Shown: positions 1 through 6,248 of the stretch, one piece after another
Layout: every line of letters starts with the position of its first letter
How positions within the stretch are numbered: position 1 is the first letter of the stretch
Origin: Planctomycetia bacterium
GTDB lineage: Bacteria > Planctomycetota > Planctomycetia > Pirellulales > UBA1268
Length of the DNA stretch: 11,062 nucleotides
Direction: 5' to 3'
Assembly (NCBI GenBank): GCA_009926295.1
Contig: RFPF01000086.1
Location: 1 to 11,062 of the forward strand
Notes under the pieces: generated by a model
What the model was told of the DNA's origin: nothing
Database searches by the model: none
What the model saw: only the letters and a program-made list of their open reading frames with translations
Translations under genes and position numbers: made by a program

Positions 1-809
1 ACGCCTCCAACACGTCGAGCGCCGCCGTCTCGGCCGTGCTCACCGTCACCAATCCGCCCAAGCCGGTGATCGGATCGTTCACGGTGAGCCCGGCGTCGGT
101 CGTGGTCGGCGGATCGATCATGCTGACGGCATCGAACGTCACGGAAACGGGCGGCTCGGTCAGCGGAGTTTCGTTCTATCGCGAGACGGGCGGAGCGGCC
201 GGCCTCCAGACCGGCTCCGACGCGCTCGTCGGCCAAGGCACCCGCAGCGGCACCACCTGGACTCTCGCCGCGACCACCGCCGGCCTCGCGGCCGGTTCCT
301 ACACGTATTACGCCGTGGCGACCGATCCCGCGGGTGCGACGAGCGCCGTGGCATCGGCGGTGCTCGCCGTGACGAGCCCCTCGGTCGCGACCATCCCGTC
401 GGTGTCGGTCGCGTCCGCGTCGATCCTCGAGGGCAGCAGCGGCGTGCGGTCGGCGGTGTTCCTCGTGTCGCTCACGGCGCCCGCTTCAGTCACGACCACC
501 GTGAGTTACCGCACCAGCGACATCACCGCCACCGCCGGAAGCGACTATGCGGCCGTGACGGGCGGCACCGTCACGTTCCGAGCGGGCCAGCGGACGGCGT
601 CGATCGTGATCCAGGTGTTCGGCGACACGACGATCGAGGCCGACGAGACGTTCCGGATCGAGCTTTTCAATCCGGTGAACGCCACGCTCGGGATCGCCGC
701 GGCCGTGGGCACGATTCTCAACGACGACGGCGTCGCGGCAGCGATCGCCACGCAGCCGCCGTCGCGGTCGCGAGCAGCGTCCATCCCGCCGGCTCCGGCA
801 CCGGCGTGA
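1..809 (+). CDS. Ig-like / Calx-beta domain surface protein, 3' part (5' end outside window)
   Basis: The frame is open from base 3 and ends at TGA 807-809, so this is the C-terminal part of a larger protein; the GTG at 36 is internal. The first residues (AAVSAVLTVTNPP) repeat the end of the next module (ASAVLAVTSP), so at least two tandem Ig-like modules are present; the complete one spans about nt 54-375. A Calx-beta domain follows at about nt 399-731, with the usual hallmarks: ILEGSSG start, SYRTSD, ATAGSDY, TVTFRAGQ, GDTTIEADETF, and the terminal GTILNDDG. Such domains bind calcium in adhesive, exported proteins, so a cell-surface or matrix role is inferred. The last 25 or so residues (Ala/Pro/Arg/Ser rich) look unlike a folded domain and are antisense to the PEP-CTERM codons of the convergent gene. 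No sorting signal of its own is visible. Domain call is strong; overall function is unknown. Confidence 0.85.
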   Translation, partial: ASNTSSAAVSAVLTVTNPPKPVIGSFTVSPASVVVGGSIMLTASNVTETGGSVSGVSFYRETGGAAGLQTGSDALVGQGTRSGTTWTLAATTAGLAAGSYTYYAVATDPAGATSAVASAVLAVTSPSVATIPSVSVASASILEGSSGVRSAVFLVSLTAPASVTTTVSYRTSDITATAGSDYAAVTGGTVTFRAGQRTASIVIQVFGDTTIEADETFRIELFNPVNATLGIAAAVGTILNDDGVAAAIATQPPSRSRAASIPPAPAPA

Positions 810-2424
810 TCGCCGCCCCGAGCATTGCGGCGGGATCGTGAGCGGGGAAGTGCGACCGCGCGGTTGGCGCATAGGCTCCCCGGCCGTACACACCGCTTGC
901 GAGGACATCCTGCAGGTCGGTCAGGTCGACGGCTCCGTCGTAGTTGAAGTCGCCGTCCGCCCACACGCCCGCCTGCCCAGAGCCGTAACGCCCCGACGCG
1001 AGCATGTTTTGCAGGTCCACGAGGTCCACCTCGCCGTCGAGGTTGGTGTCGCCCTGGGCCGCGAAGGCGAACGTCCGCGAACCGTCGCCGTTGTCCACCC
1101 AGCCGACCGCCCGGAAGGGCTCGGCGGCCGCGGCGCTCGACGTGATCCCGGTCGTTCCGTCCCAGGTGCCGCCGTTGAAGCCGGCGGCGATCTGGCCGAC
1201 GAGCACGGCAGCCGTGAGCCCGGAGGAGACGGTGAGCCGCCCGGTGCCCACGTCGATCAGCCCCTGGTTCGCGAGCGAGTGCACCGTCGTGGGCGTGTCG
1301 GGCCCGATCGTAAACGTGCTCCCGGCCGCCACCTCCCAGCCGCTGGTGGCGAACCGCTCCGCGTTCATCGTGAGCCGCAGTTCGCCCTGCATCGTGGCTG
1401 CTGCGTTGCGGAAATCGAGGTCCACGCGGTCGAACAGGCCCGGGGGCCCGGGATCCATCCCCAGAAACGTGTTGAGCGCGTAGACCTCCCAGCCGGTGTT
1501 GAGCACGTTCATCCCCAGCACGCCGCTGATGGCGGGGTCGATGTCGACGATGCCCACGGCGACGTGGCCGAGCGAGAGATCGACGCCGCCCGTGGCCCGC
1601 AGGGCGACGGCATCCACGGAGAGCACGGGGATCATGACAGTGCCTCCCACGCCGGCCACCGTTTGAAACGACGCCGCCTCGTCGTCGAACGAGCCGTTGC
1701 CGTTGGTGTCGAGCCCCAGGCTGAACGCCGCCTGGCTGGAGAGGATGCACTGCTGGGCGCCCGTGTCGAGCAGGAAGTTTCCGGCGAGCCGGTGCGAGCC
1801 CGCCGCCACCTGCACCGGCACGAAGGGCAGGGGAGCGGCGACGGGCAGGGGATCGCCGGGGTTCGCCTGGCCCGACGCCGGAAACCCGACGAGCGTGAGC
1901 GGCACGGAGAACTGCGTCCCGCCCGTGGGCGGTGCGGCCGAGCTGAATGCGACGCCGATCTGCGGCGCGTTCATGTCGGCCTGCGCGGCGAGGTCGAGCC
2001 CCACGGTGCGGTTCATCATCAGCGGCATACCCGCGATCCCGGAGTAGAACGAGAAGTCGCCCCGCGACGTCTGGAGCCGCGTGGCGGGCAGCGTGAGTGG
2101 CACGCCGTTGGAGCCCGCATAGTGGAAGTCGTAGGGGGCCGAGACGCGCGTCGTTTCCGGCCCCGCCACGCCGTAGTCGGTGTAGGTCGCAACGGTCTGG
2201 AGCCCGAGGCCCGCGAGCTCGTCGGAAGCGCTCGAGCCGACGAGTATCCCGCTGGCACCGGTGTCGAGCAGGTACTCGTTCAGGAACGTGTCGAAGGAGC
2301 CGACCTTCGTCTGCACGGTCGGCTGAGAGATCGTGAATTCGTCGGCGTTGCCGAGGTCGATGATGCCGCCGGCATGGACGACGCCGCCGACAGCGAGCAC
2401 CCCCACGAAGGCCACGAGTCGCAT
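718..2424 (-). CDS. Retropepsin-like aspartic protease with dockerin repeats and PEP-CTERM anchor
   Basis: 568 aa from ATG 2424, chosen because it opens a clear signal peptide (MRLVAFVGVLAVGGVVHAGG); the frame extends upstream but without signal-like sequence. GGGGA lies a few bases upstream as a weak ribosome binding site. Two DTGA motifs (residues 54-57 and 220-223), each preceded by a hydrophobic strand (EYLL, NFLL), match the catalytic Asp-Thr-Gly of aspartic proteases, one per lobe. An EF-hand-like loop DTNGNGSFDDE is at 239-249. Two dockerin-like calcium repeats follow at 458-475 (GDTNLDGEVDLVDLQ) and 489-511 (DGDFNYDGAVDLTDLQ). The end, 541-568, is a PEP-CTERM signal: VPEP, hydrophobic stretch, then RRRRR. 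It is probably exported and exosortase-processed. Proteolysis is inferred from the DTGA motifs; a substrate is not evident. It lies 65 bp after the esterase gene, likely in the same operon, and its 3' end overlaps the convergent Calx-beta gene. Confidence 0.85.
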   Translation of the reverse strand: MRLVAFVGVLAVGGVVHAGGIIDLGNADEFTISQPTVQTKVGSFDTFLNEYLLDTGASGILVGSSASDELAGLGLQTVATYTDYGVAGPETTRVSAPYDFHYAGSNGVPLTLPATRLQTSRGDFSFYSGIAGMPLMMNRTVGLDLAAQADMNAPQIGVAFSSAAPPTGGTQFSVPLTLVGFPASGQANPGDPLPVAAPLPFVPVQVAAGSHRLAGNFLLDTGAQQCILSSQAAFSLGLDTNGNGSFDDEAASFQTVAGVGGTVMIPVLSVDAVALRATGGVDLSLGHVAVGIVDIDPAISGVLGMNVLNTGWEVYALNTFLGMDPGPPGLFDRVDLDFRNAAATMQGELRLTMNAERFATSGWEVAAGSTFTIGPDTPTTVHSLANQGLIDVGTGRLTVSSGLTAAVLVGQIAAGFNGGTWDGTTGITSSAAAAEPFRAVGWVDNGDGSRTFAFAAQGDTNLDGEVDLVDLQNMLASGRYGSGQAGVWADGDFNYDGAVDLTDLQDVLASGVYGRGAYAPTARSHFPAHDPAAMLGAAITPVPEPAGWTLLATATAAAWRSLPRRRRR

Positions 2425-2489
2425 GACGAATTCCCCGGAACGGCACCTGCCGGACTGGCGGAAGATACCAGATAAGGCCGCTGCTGCCG

Positions 2490-3779
2490 CTAGGGAAGCC
2501 GGATGACCCACAGGCACGATCGGCACTCGCTGCCGGGCTTCACGTGCACCCCGAAATCGTTGTCGTTGACGAGGGCGATCCGGTCGGGCCCCAGGATCGC
2601 CATGCCTTCCACTTTGAGCGGCAGGCCGTTCGACGCGGCGGCGTCGCCATACACATCGCGTCGCATCCGCGGTACGAGCGCCTCGAGATCGGCCACGAGC
2701 GTTTTTACGATGGGCCGGATGCCTGCGGCACGGAGATCGCGTGTTTCCTCGAGCGTGTCGCCACTTCCCCGCGGCTTCCAGCCGAGCGTGTCGGTCGCGT
2801 CATCGAGGCCGGCCCGGTAGAGCCGGGCGAGCCCGGCATCGTCCTGCTCGATCACGAGCAGCGTCTCGGCATCGATCGCCGCCAAGGCACAGATCTTGCC
2901 ATCAGCGGGGGCGGCACCCTTGGTGAGGAAGTCGGAGTCCGCCGGATCGCCGAGCCGATAGACATGCTCCGCCGCGGGCTTGCCAGCGGCCGGATCGAAT
3001 ACGAGCAGCCGCACGTTGCCCGCCTTGCCCACCTGCTTCGCCTTTCCGTTGTCGAGGGGGCTCTGCAGCATCGCGAACAAACGCTTCCCGTCGGGTGACG
3101 AGGCGATCGATTCGAATCCGCGGTTGTCGCGCCGCTTTGAATAGGCCGCGGGCAGCTTGTCGTGCACGTCGCAATCGGCGCCATCGAGCCGCGTGCCCTC
3201 GGGCACGTATCGCTCGAGCACGCGGCCGGTGGCCGATACCCTCAGCAGCGAAGGCCGATACTCCTCCGCCATCCAGAACGTGCCGTCCGGCATCTGCACG
3301 ACGCCCTCGGTATCGACGCCGTCAGGGTCGGGGGGAAGCGGCGTGCCGCGGACGGCGTCGAAAATCGGCTCGTCGCGACCGACGCCGTTGGGCCTGCCGG
3401 AGAGCGGCCTGCCCGAGCGGCCTGCAAGCGGGATCGAGCGAATCACGCGTGTGTTTCTCGACCCGTCGTCTGCAAAATCGATCTCGATCAGCGTGGGCAC
3501 GAACGCGGGATCGAGCAGCGTGCGACGCTTTGTCCCGGCGACGTCGGCCGTTCCGTTCGGCCCGCGGTCGGTGGTCATCCAGAATCGCCCCCTTCTTCCC
3601 GCCGCCGGAGTGAGATCGCTGAGGCCGCCGAACGCCGTGCCCACCCTGCCTGAATCACCGACGATGACGAGGGATCGCTCGAGAATCGCTTCCACGGCAC
3701 CAACCGCGGCGTTCACGGCAGCCACCCACGCCACCGCGGCAACTGCTGGAAAGGCGACTATCAGCCGCTTGCACAGCAT
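2490..3779 (-). CDS. Esterase-like activity of phytase family protein, secreted
   Basis: 429 aa from ATG 3779. The start is favoured because its A is also the last base of the upstream DUF1559 stop (TGATG) and because it opens a signal peptide (MLCKRLIVAFPAVAAVAWVAA, cut near residues 24-28). No Shine-Dalgarno is visible, which fits translational coupling to the upstream gene. Family-typical blocks are FGGLSDLTP (50-58), FWMTTDRGPNG (67-77), VDTEGVVQMPDGTFWMAEEY (155-174), NRGFESIASSPDG (219-231), KVEGMAIL (389-396) and LVNDNDFGV (403-411), as in the phytase-like esterase beta-propeller group (PF13449, from memory). The protein is probably periplasmic or extracellular. Phosphoester hydrolysis is the family suggestion only; many members are uncharacterised. 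Two late cysteines (CRSC, 419-422) could form a disulfide. It is the middle gene of the minus-strand cluster and may suffer polarity from the upstream insertion. Confidence 0.85.
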   Translation of the reverse strand: MLCKRLIVAFPAVAAVAWVAAVNAAVGAVEAILERSLVIVGDSGRVGTAFGGLSDLTPAAGRRGRFWMTTDRGPNGTADVAGTKRRTLLDPAFVPTLIEIDFADDGSRNTRVIRSIPLAGRSGRPLSGRPNGVGRDEPIFDAVRGTPLPPDPDGVDTEGVVQMPDGTFWMAEEYRPSLLRVSATGRVLERYVPEGTRLDGADCDVHDKLPAAYSKRRDNRGFESIASSPDGKRLFAMLQSPLDNGKAKQVGKAGNVRLLVFDPAAGKPAAEHVYRLGDPADSDFLTKGAAPADGKICALAAIDAETLLVIEQDDAGLARLYRAGLDDATDTLGWKPRGSGDTLEETRDLRAAGIRPIVKTLVADLEALVPRMRRDVYGDAAASNGLPLKVEGMAILGPDRIALVNDNDFGVHVKPGSECRSCLWVIRLP

Positions 3780-4708
3780 CAGAAATCGCCGGGCGTATCG
3801 CCTGCGGTCCGAGTCATAAGCGCACAAAACGTCTTCAAATCCACGGTGTCGGCGATAAATCGCGTCGCGCCATCGCCGAACACGAACGCCGCAGTTCCCG
3901 GATGGAACGAGTAAACCTCGCCATCATTCGCCGAATTCATCGGCATGCCGACATTCACGGCCGCCCCCTTCTGCCCATTCGGCAGCATCGGGTCGACCTT
4001 GAAGGGACCGAGACTGTCGGCCCACCCGACGCACTGGTTCACCTCCATCGTCTTCGACTGAGCCCGCCACGTGTCCGGCCGCGCGGCGCACTCCATCGCG
4101 AGGATCGTCTTCGACAATCCGTCGGTCACCTGACGGATCGGGGTGACGACATCCTTGTCCACGATTCCGACCCGCTGGGCGCTCGACGGATAGGGATTCG
4201 GCGACAGCAACCCAGTTTTCAGCCCCGTGCAGACCTCGTAGTCGGTGGTCGCCAAGGGGAGCGATCCCAACGCTGGCCGGTTACTGTCGGAATCAGGAGA
4301 CGCGGGGATGTTGACGGTCGTGGGAGGCGACACCGAAGGGCAGCGATACACCGCCACCCTCTGACGTGCAGTCGTGAGATTGGGCTCTTCGTACCAGTGC
4401 TTCGACCAGTCGTAGGCATTGGCGATCGCCTGCTCTTCCATGAACGGCATCACGAGCACGCGCCATGAGTGCTCCTTGCCGGCGGGATTCTGTGCGGGCT
4501 TTGAGGTGGCGGACGCCGTCGTGTAGCACGCCGCCGGCAGATATTTCTTGGCGTCGACGCAGGTTTGGAACGCGATCCCGATCTGTCGGAGGTTGCTGGA
4601 GCAGGCATTGCGCCGGGCCGACTCGCGTGCCGCCTGCACGGCCGGGAGGAGCAGGCCGACGAGCACGCCAATGATCGCGATCACGACGAGCAGTTCGACG
4701 AGCGTGAA
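3779..4708 (-). CDS. DUF1559 prepilin-like protein, body (5' end cut off by insertion element)
   Basis: 309 codons plus TGA at 3781-3779. The readable N-terminus is FTLVELLVVIAIIGVLVGLL, the hydrophobic helix that follows the prepilin peptidase site (G|F), then PAVQAARESARRNACSSNLRQ, the standard DUF1559 (PF07596) continuation. Near the C-terminus FHPGTAAFVFGDG is an exact H-X9-DG motif, typical of planctomycete prepilin-type proteins. No leader or credible start adjoins the helix: immediately upstream the sequence is insertion-element DNA. Joining it to the fragment at 6191-6238 restores a 325-residue protein, the normal size for the family. In-frame reading through the antisense strand of the element is possible but should not give a normal prepilin. 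It was the first gene of a cluster with the esterase. The role of DUF1559 proteins is poorly known; pseudopilin-like envelope export or assembly is inferred. Confidence 0.85.
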   Translation of the reverse strand, partial: FTLVELLVVIAIIGVLVGLLLPAVQAARESARRNACSSNLRQIGIAFQTCVDAKKYLPAACYTTASATSKPAQNPAGKEHSWRVLVMPFMEEQAIANAYDWSKHWYEEPNLTTARQRVAVYRCPSVSPPTTVNIPASPDSDSNRPALGSLPLATTDYEVCTGLKTGLLSPNPYPSSAQRVGIVDKDVVTPIRQVTDGLSKTILAMECAARPDTWRAQSKTMEVNQCVGWADSLGPFKVDPMLPNGQKGAAVNVGMPMNSANDGEVYSFHPGTAAFVFGDGATRFIADTVDLKTFCALMTRTAGDTPGDF

Positions 4709-4711
4709 ACC
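4705..4711 (+). repeat. Left copy of TGAARCC insertion-site repeat
   Basis: TGAAACC at the left junction pairs with TGAAGCC at 6187-6193. TGAA is common to both; the base after it differs (A here, G at the right). The right copy carries the host GGC glycine codon, so the left ACC is read as element sequence. Bases 4700-4708 (GAGCGTGAA) are the host half of the target. Confidence 0.8.
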
Positions 4712-4778
4712 ATGTAGGGGTCGAGGGCATGCTTTTGCATACCCTCGTGGTTGCCTAGACCGTTTCCCCCCTACATGG
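4711..4778 (+). promoter_or_regulatory. Nested hairpin hiding the transposase ribosome binding site
   Basis: The outer arms CATGTAGGGG (4711-4720) and CCCCTACATG (4768/9-4778 region) are perfectly complementary, and pairing extends one base further out. An inner stem, 4722-4732 with 4737-4747 around a TTTT loop, is 11 bp with a single mismatch (4728/4741). The right outer arm runs into GGAG (4777-4780), the transposase Shine-Dalgarno. A transcript entering from outside the element would therefore fold the site away. The pairing is seen directly; the control role is inferred from other insertion sequences that use this device. Confidence 0.6.
4712..4722 (+). repeat. Left subterminal inverted repeat of the element
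   Basis: ATGTAGGGGTC is the exact reverse complement of 6173-6183. It starts three bases inside the inferred left boundary, which fits the subterminal repeats of IS1111-group elements. Confidence 0.8.
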
Positions 4779-4786
4779 AGTTCACG

Positions 4787-5839
4787 ATGATCGCTCGAAG
4801 TGATGCGGCCTGTTTCGTTGGGATCGACCTTCACAAGGACACGCTTGTAGCGTGCACGATTGCTGCGAAGGACCGGGAGGTAGCGTACCGCAAGATCGCC
4901 TGCGTGGCCCGGGAGAAGGTCCGCGAGTTCCTCGCGGACCTGCCGCGGCCGAGCGTCGTGGCGATCGAGACGGTCGGCTTCTACCGCTGGCTGTGGACGG
5001 AAGCGGAGCCGCTCGTGGACCAAGTCGTGCTCGCCGATGCCCGCGGCTGCCGAGCGCTGGCCGGCCGCCGCATCAAGACCGACCGGGAGGACGCCTTCAA
5101 CGTCGCCGAGCTTCTGATGACCGGTCGGCTGCCGACAGCCTGGGCGCCGCCCAACCACATCCAGCGGCTGCGAGATCTCACGCGGCATCGCAACGGTCTC
5201 TCTCGGGATCACGCCAAGACGCTGCACCGGGTGAAGTCGATCATGAACAGGCTCAATCGGCCTGGCCCGGCTCGCATGGACGCCGCCGGGCTGCAGCGTT
5301 ACCTGCTCGCGAGCGTCGAACGCATCGAGGCCGACGACCTGATGATGCTCTGGCAGCATCAACGCCGACTCGTGGAAGTCGAGCAGGACCGCTCCGCGAT
5401 CGAGCGCCGGATCATCGACCTGATGCGCGCCGAGGAGTTCCGACGCCTTCGTGAGATCCTCGAGTCGATTCCCGGCGTCGGTCTCATCACCGCCGCGACA
5501 GCGATCGCCGAGATCGGTGACTTCAGCCGCTTCCCTGACGCCAAGGCGATCGGCCGGTACGCCGGCCTCACGCCCACGGGCTACTCCTCCGCCGACAAGC
5601 ACCGGCTCGGCCGGATCTGTAAGACCGGCTCGCCCGATCTGCGCTGGGTGCTGCAGCAGGCGGCCTGGACGGCCATTCGCTGCGAGCCAGCCTTCAAGAA
5701 AGTCGCGTCCAAGATCAGCAAGGGTGACAAAAAGAAAAAGGCCGCGGCGGTAGCCGTTGCCAGGAAGCTCCTTGTGCTGATGTGGACGCTTGTCCGAAAG
5801 GACGAACTGTACAAGGCCCGCGAACCTGTCGCGGCCTGA
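4787..5839 (+). CDS. IS110-family (IS1111-like) DEDD transposase/recombinase
   Basis: 350 aa from ATG 4787, preceded by GGAG at 4777-4780 with a 6-nt gap; an in-frame ATG at 4775 has no better site. The N-terminal RuvC-like domain shows the four acidic residues of the family: D14 (GIDLHKD), E61 (VVAIETVGFYRW), D99 and D102 (RRIKTDREDAF). A central helical, coiled-coil-like region (about 125-215) follows. The C-terminal domain (about 225-300) has SIPGVGLITAATAIAEIGD, then GRYAGLTPTGYSSADKHRLG and ICKTGSPDLRWVLQQAAW, the usual Transposase_20 (PF02371) pattern; one of S267/S268 is the likely nucleophile by comparison with related recombinases. The tail is Lys-rich (GDKKKKAA). Length is normal for the family and no frameshift is seen. 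These enzymes act with a structured element-encoded RNA that pairs with target and donor DNA. It lies opposite to the gene it interrupts. Confidence 0.95.
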   Translation: MIARSDAACFVGIDLHKDTLVACTIAAKDREVAYRKIACVAREKVREFLADLPRPSVVAIETVGFYRWLWTEAEPLVDQVVLADARGCRALAGRRIKTDREDAFNVAELLMTGRLPTAWAPPNHIQRLRDLTRHRNGLSRDHAKTLHRVKSIMNRLNRPGPARMDAAGLQRYLLASVERIEADDLMMLWQHQRRLVEVEQDRSAIERRIIDLMRAEEFRRLREILESIPGVGLITAATAIAEIGDFSRFPDAKAIGRYAGLTPTGYSSADKHRLGRICKTGSPDLRWVLQQAAWTAIRCEPAFKKVASKISKGDKKKKAAAVAVARKLLVLMWTLVRKDELYKAREPVAA

Positions 5840-5910
5840 CGATTGAGTGATTACGGGACCTCGAAGTGGAAAGCGGGGCTCGGTAGCTCGCCTGGTTTTA
5901 TGGGACACGG

Positions 5911-6040
5911 CCTCAACGGTCAGATCCCGTGAGCGTGAATGGGCGCCGATCCTCCCGTACGTGATCTCATGGGACCGGGGCACGTCCTCGTGATCCCGAA
6001 TAGTTGAATGGCCTCTTCGAGGCTGCTTCGCGGTCGAAAC
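5911..6040 (+). ncRNA. Candidate bridge RNA / seekRNA of the IS110 element
   Basis: Two stem-loops of parallel design lie downstream of the transposase. Loop 1: a 9-bp stem 5925-5933 with 5966-5974 (one G.U). It opens into GAGCGTGAATGG (5931-5942), whose first nine bases equal the host target flank 4700-4708. Loop 2: stem 5992-6000 with 6027-6035 (one mismatch, one G.U). It opens into ATAGTTGAATGG (6000-6011), whose first nine bases equal the element right end 6182-6190, followed by a small hairpin GGCCTC-TTC-GAGGCT (6010-6024). Both share TGAATGG in the same place. This matches a target-binding loop and a donor-binding loop. Guides for the right-hand halves could not be identified, and the RNA ends are unknown; the full transcript may reach back to about 5840 or on past 6126. 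Confidence 0.7.
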
Positions 6041-6067
6041 CCAACCAACAATCCTGAGCAAGGGCCC

Positions 6068-6126
6068 GCCGGTGGACTCGCTCCGCTCCGGCTGCGAGAG
6101 GGCCTGCGCTCCACGAGCCCACCGGC
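6068..6126 (+). repeat. Long imperfect hairpin near the element right end
   Basis: GCCGGTGGACTCG (6068-6080) pairs with CGAGCCCACCGGC (6114-6126): 13 positions with one A/C mismatch, around a 33-nt GC-rich loop that itself contains CTCGC/GCGAG. It sits between the candidate guide RNA loops and the terminal repeat. It could be a 3' domain of the guide RNA, a transcription end, or a recombinase-binding structure; the sequence does not decide. Confidence 0.5.
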
Positions 6127-6166
6127 TCCCGAGGAGGTACGCCATGATCGAGTGAAGCAGCGCCGG

Positions 6167-6172
6167 TTGACA
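6167..6172 (+). promoter_or_regulatory. Outward TTGACA, candidate -35 of a circle-junction promoter
   Basis: A perfect -35 consensus lies 18 bp before the inferred right boundary, pointing out of the element. If the ends join in a circle, a 17-bp spacer would place AACCAT (A6190 then 4709-4713) as -10, which matches the consensus at only 3 of 6 positions. It would drive the transposase. In the integrated state it reads into the upstream flank of the DUF1559 gene instead, with no good -10 noticed there. Confidence 0.4.
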
Positions 6173-6183
6173 GACCCCTACAT
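6173..6183 (-). repeat. Right subterminal inverted repeat of the element
   Basis: GACCCCTACAT on the plus strand is the exact reverse complement of 4712-4722, seven bases inside the inferred right boundary. The offset differs between the two ends, as is usual for this group. Confidence 0.8.
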
Positions 6184-6186
6184 AGT

Positions 6187-6193
6187 TGAAGCC
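6187..6193 (+). repeat. Right copy of TGAARCC insertion-site repeat
   Basis: TGAAGCC, the right-hand partner of 4705-4711. On the minus strand GGCTTCA encodes Gly-Phe plus the first base of Thr of the prepilin motif; the following host DNA at the left flank continues CG CTC GTC GAA (Thr-Leu-Val-Glu). Confidence 0.8.
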
Positions 6194-6238
6194 GCGCCGC
6201 CCGAATTCACGACGCGGACTAATTCGAATGCCTGCCAT
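6191..6238 (-). pseudogene. DUF1559 gene 5' fragment: start codon and prepilin leader
   Basis: ATG at 6238 begins MAGIRISPRREFGRRG, a short basic leader ending in the Gly that precedes the prepilin cleavage site. AGGAGG lies on the minus strand at 6254-6249, 10 nt before the ATG. After Gly-Phe the frame runs into element DNA (NYVGVCQ...). Linking residue 16 to the body at 4708 gives RRG|FTLVELL in frame, total 325 aa. This is the true start of the gene whose body lies at 3779-4708; together they show one gene split by the insertion rather than two genes. Confidence 0.85.
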
Positions 6239-6248
6239 CGTCAGGAAG

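Larger units (their letters stand above)
4709..6190 (+). mobile_element. IS110-family insertion sequence, probably IS1111 group (1482 bp)
   Basis: The element holds one DEDD transposase gene on the plus strand, a short left non-coding end (about 75 bp) and a long right non-coding end (about 350 bp). Subterminal inverted repeats ATGTAGGGGTC (4712-4722) and GACCCCTACAT (6173-6183) are perfect over 11 bp, as in the IS1111 group. The boundaries come from the host gene: TGAAACC at the left and TGAAGCC at the right flank the element, and deleting one copy of TGAA plus everything between restores an in-frame DUF1559 gene. The crossover could lie anywhere within the 4-bp TGAA, so ends may shift to 4705-6186. 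Long right-hand non-coding DNA is where IS1111-group guide RNAs are reported to lie. All parts look intact, so the element may be active. Confidence 0.9.

Noticed and set aside
545..2446. 633-aa minus-strand ORF
   Set aside because: It is a shifted-frame shadow of the protease-like gene, Arg-rich and without recognisable motifs.
838..2475. 545-aa plus-strand ORF
   Set aside because: It is antisense to the protease-like gene, which has a signal peptide, DTGA motifs, dockerin repeats and PEP-CTERM; this frame is Arg/His/Gly rich with no domain.
4722..4747. The inner hairpin at the left end as an intrinsic terminator
   Set aside because: The T run is in the loop and the stem is followed by GTGGTTG, not a T tract.
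4751..4786. Upstream TTG (4751) or ATG (4775) as transposase start
   Set aside because: Neither has a good ribosome binding site, while ATG 4787 has GGAG at 6 nt and gives the family-typical N-terminus.
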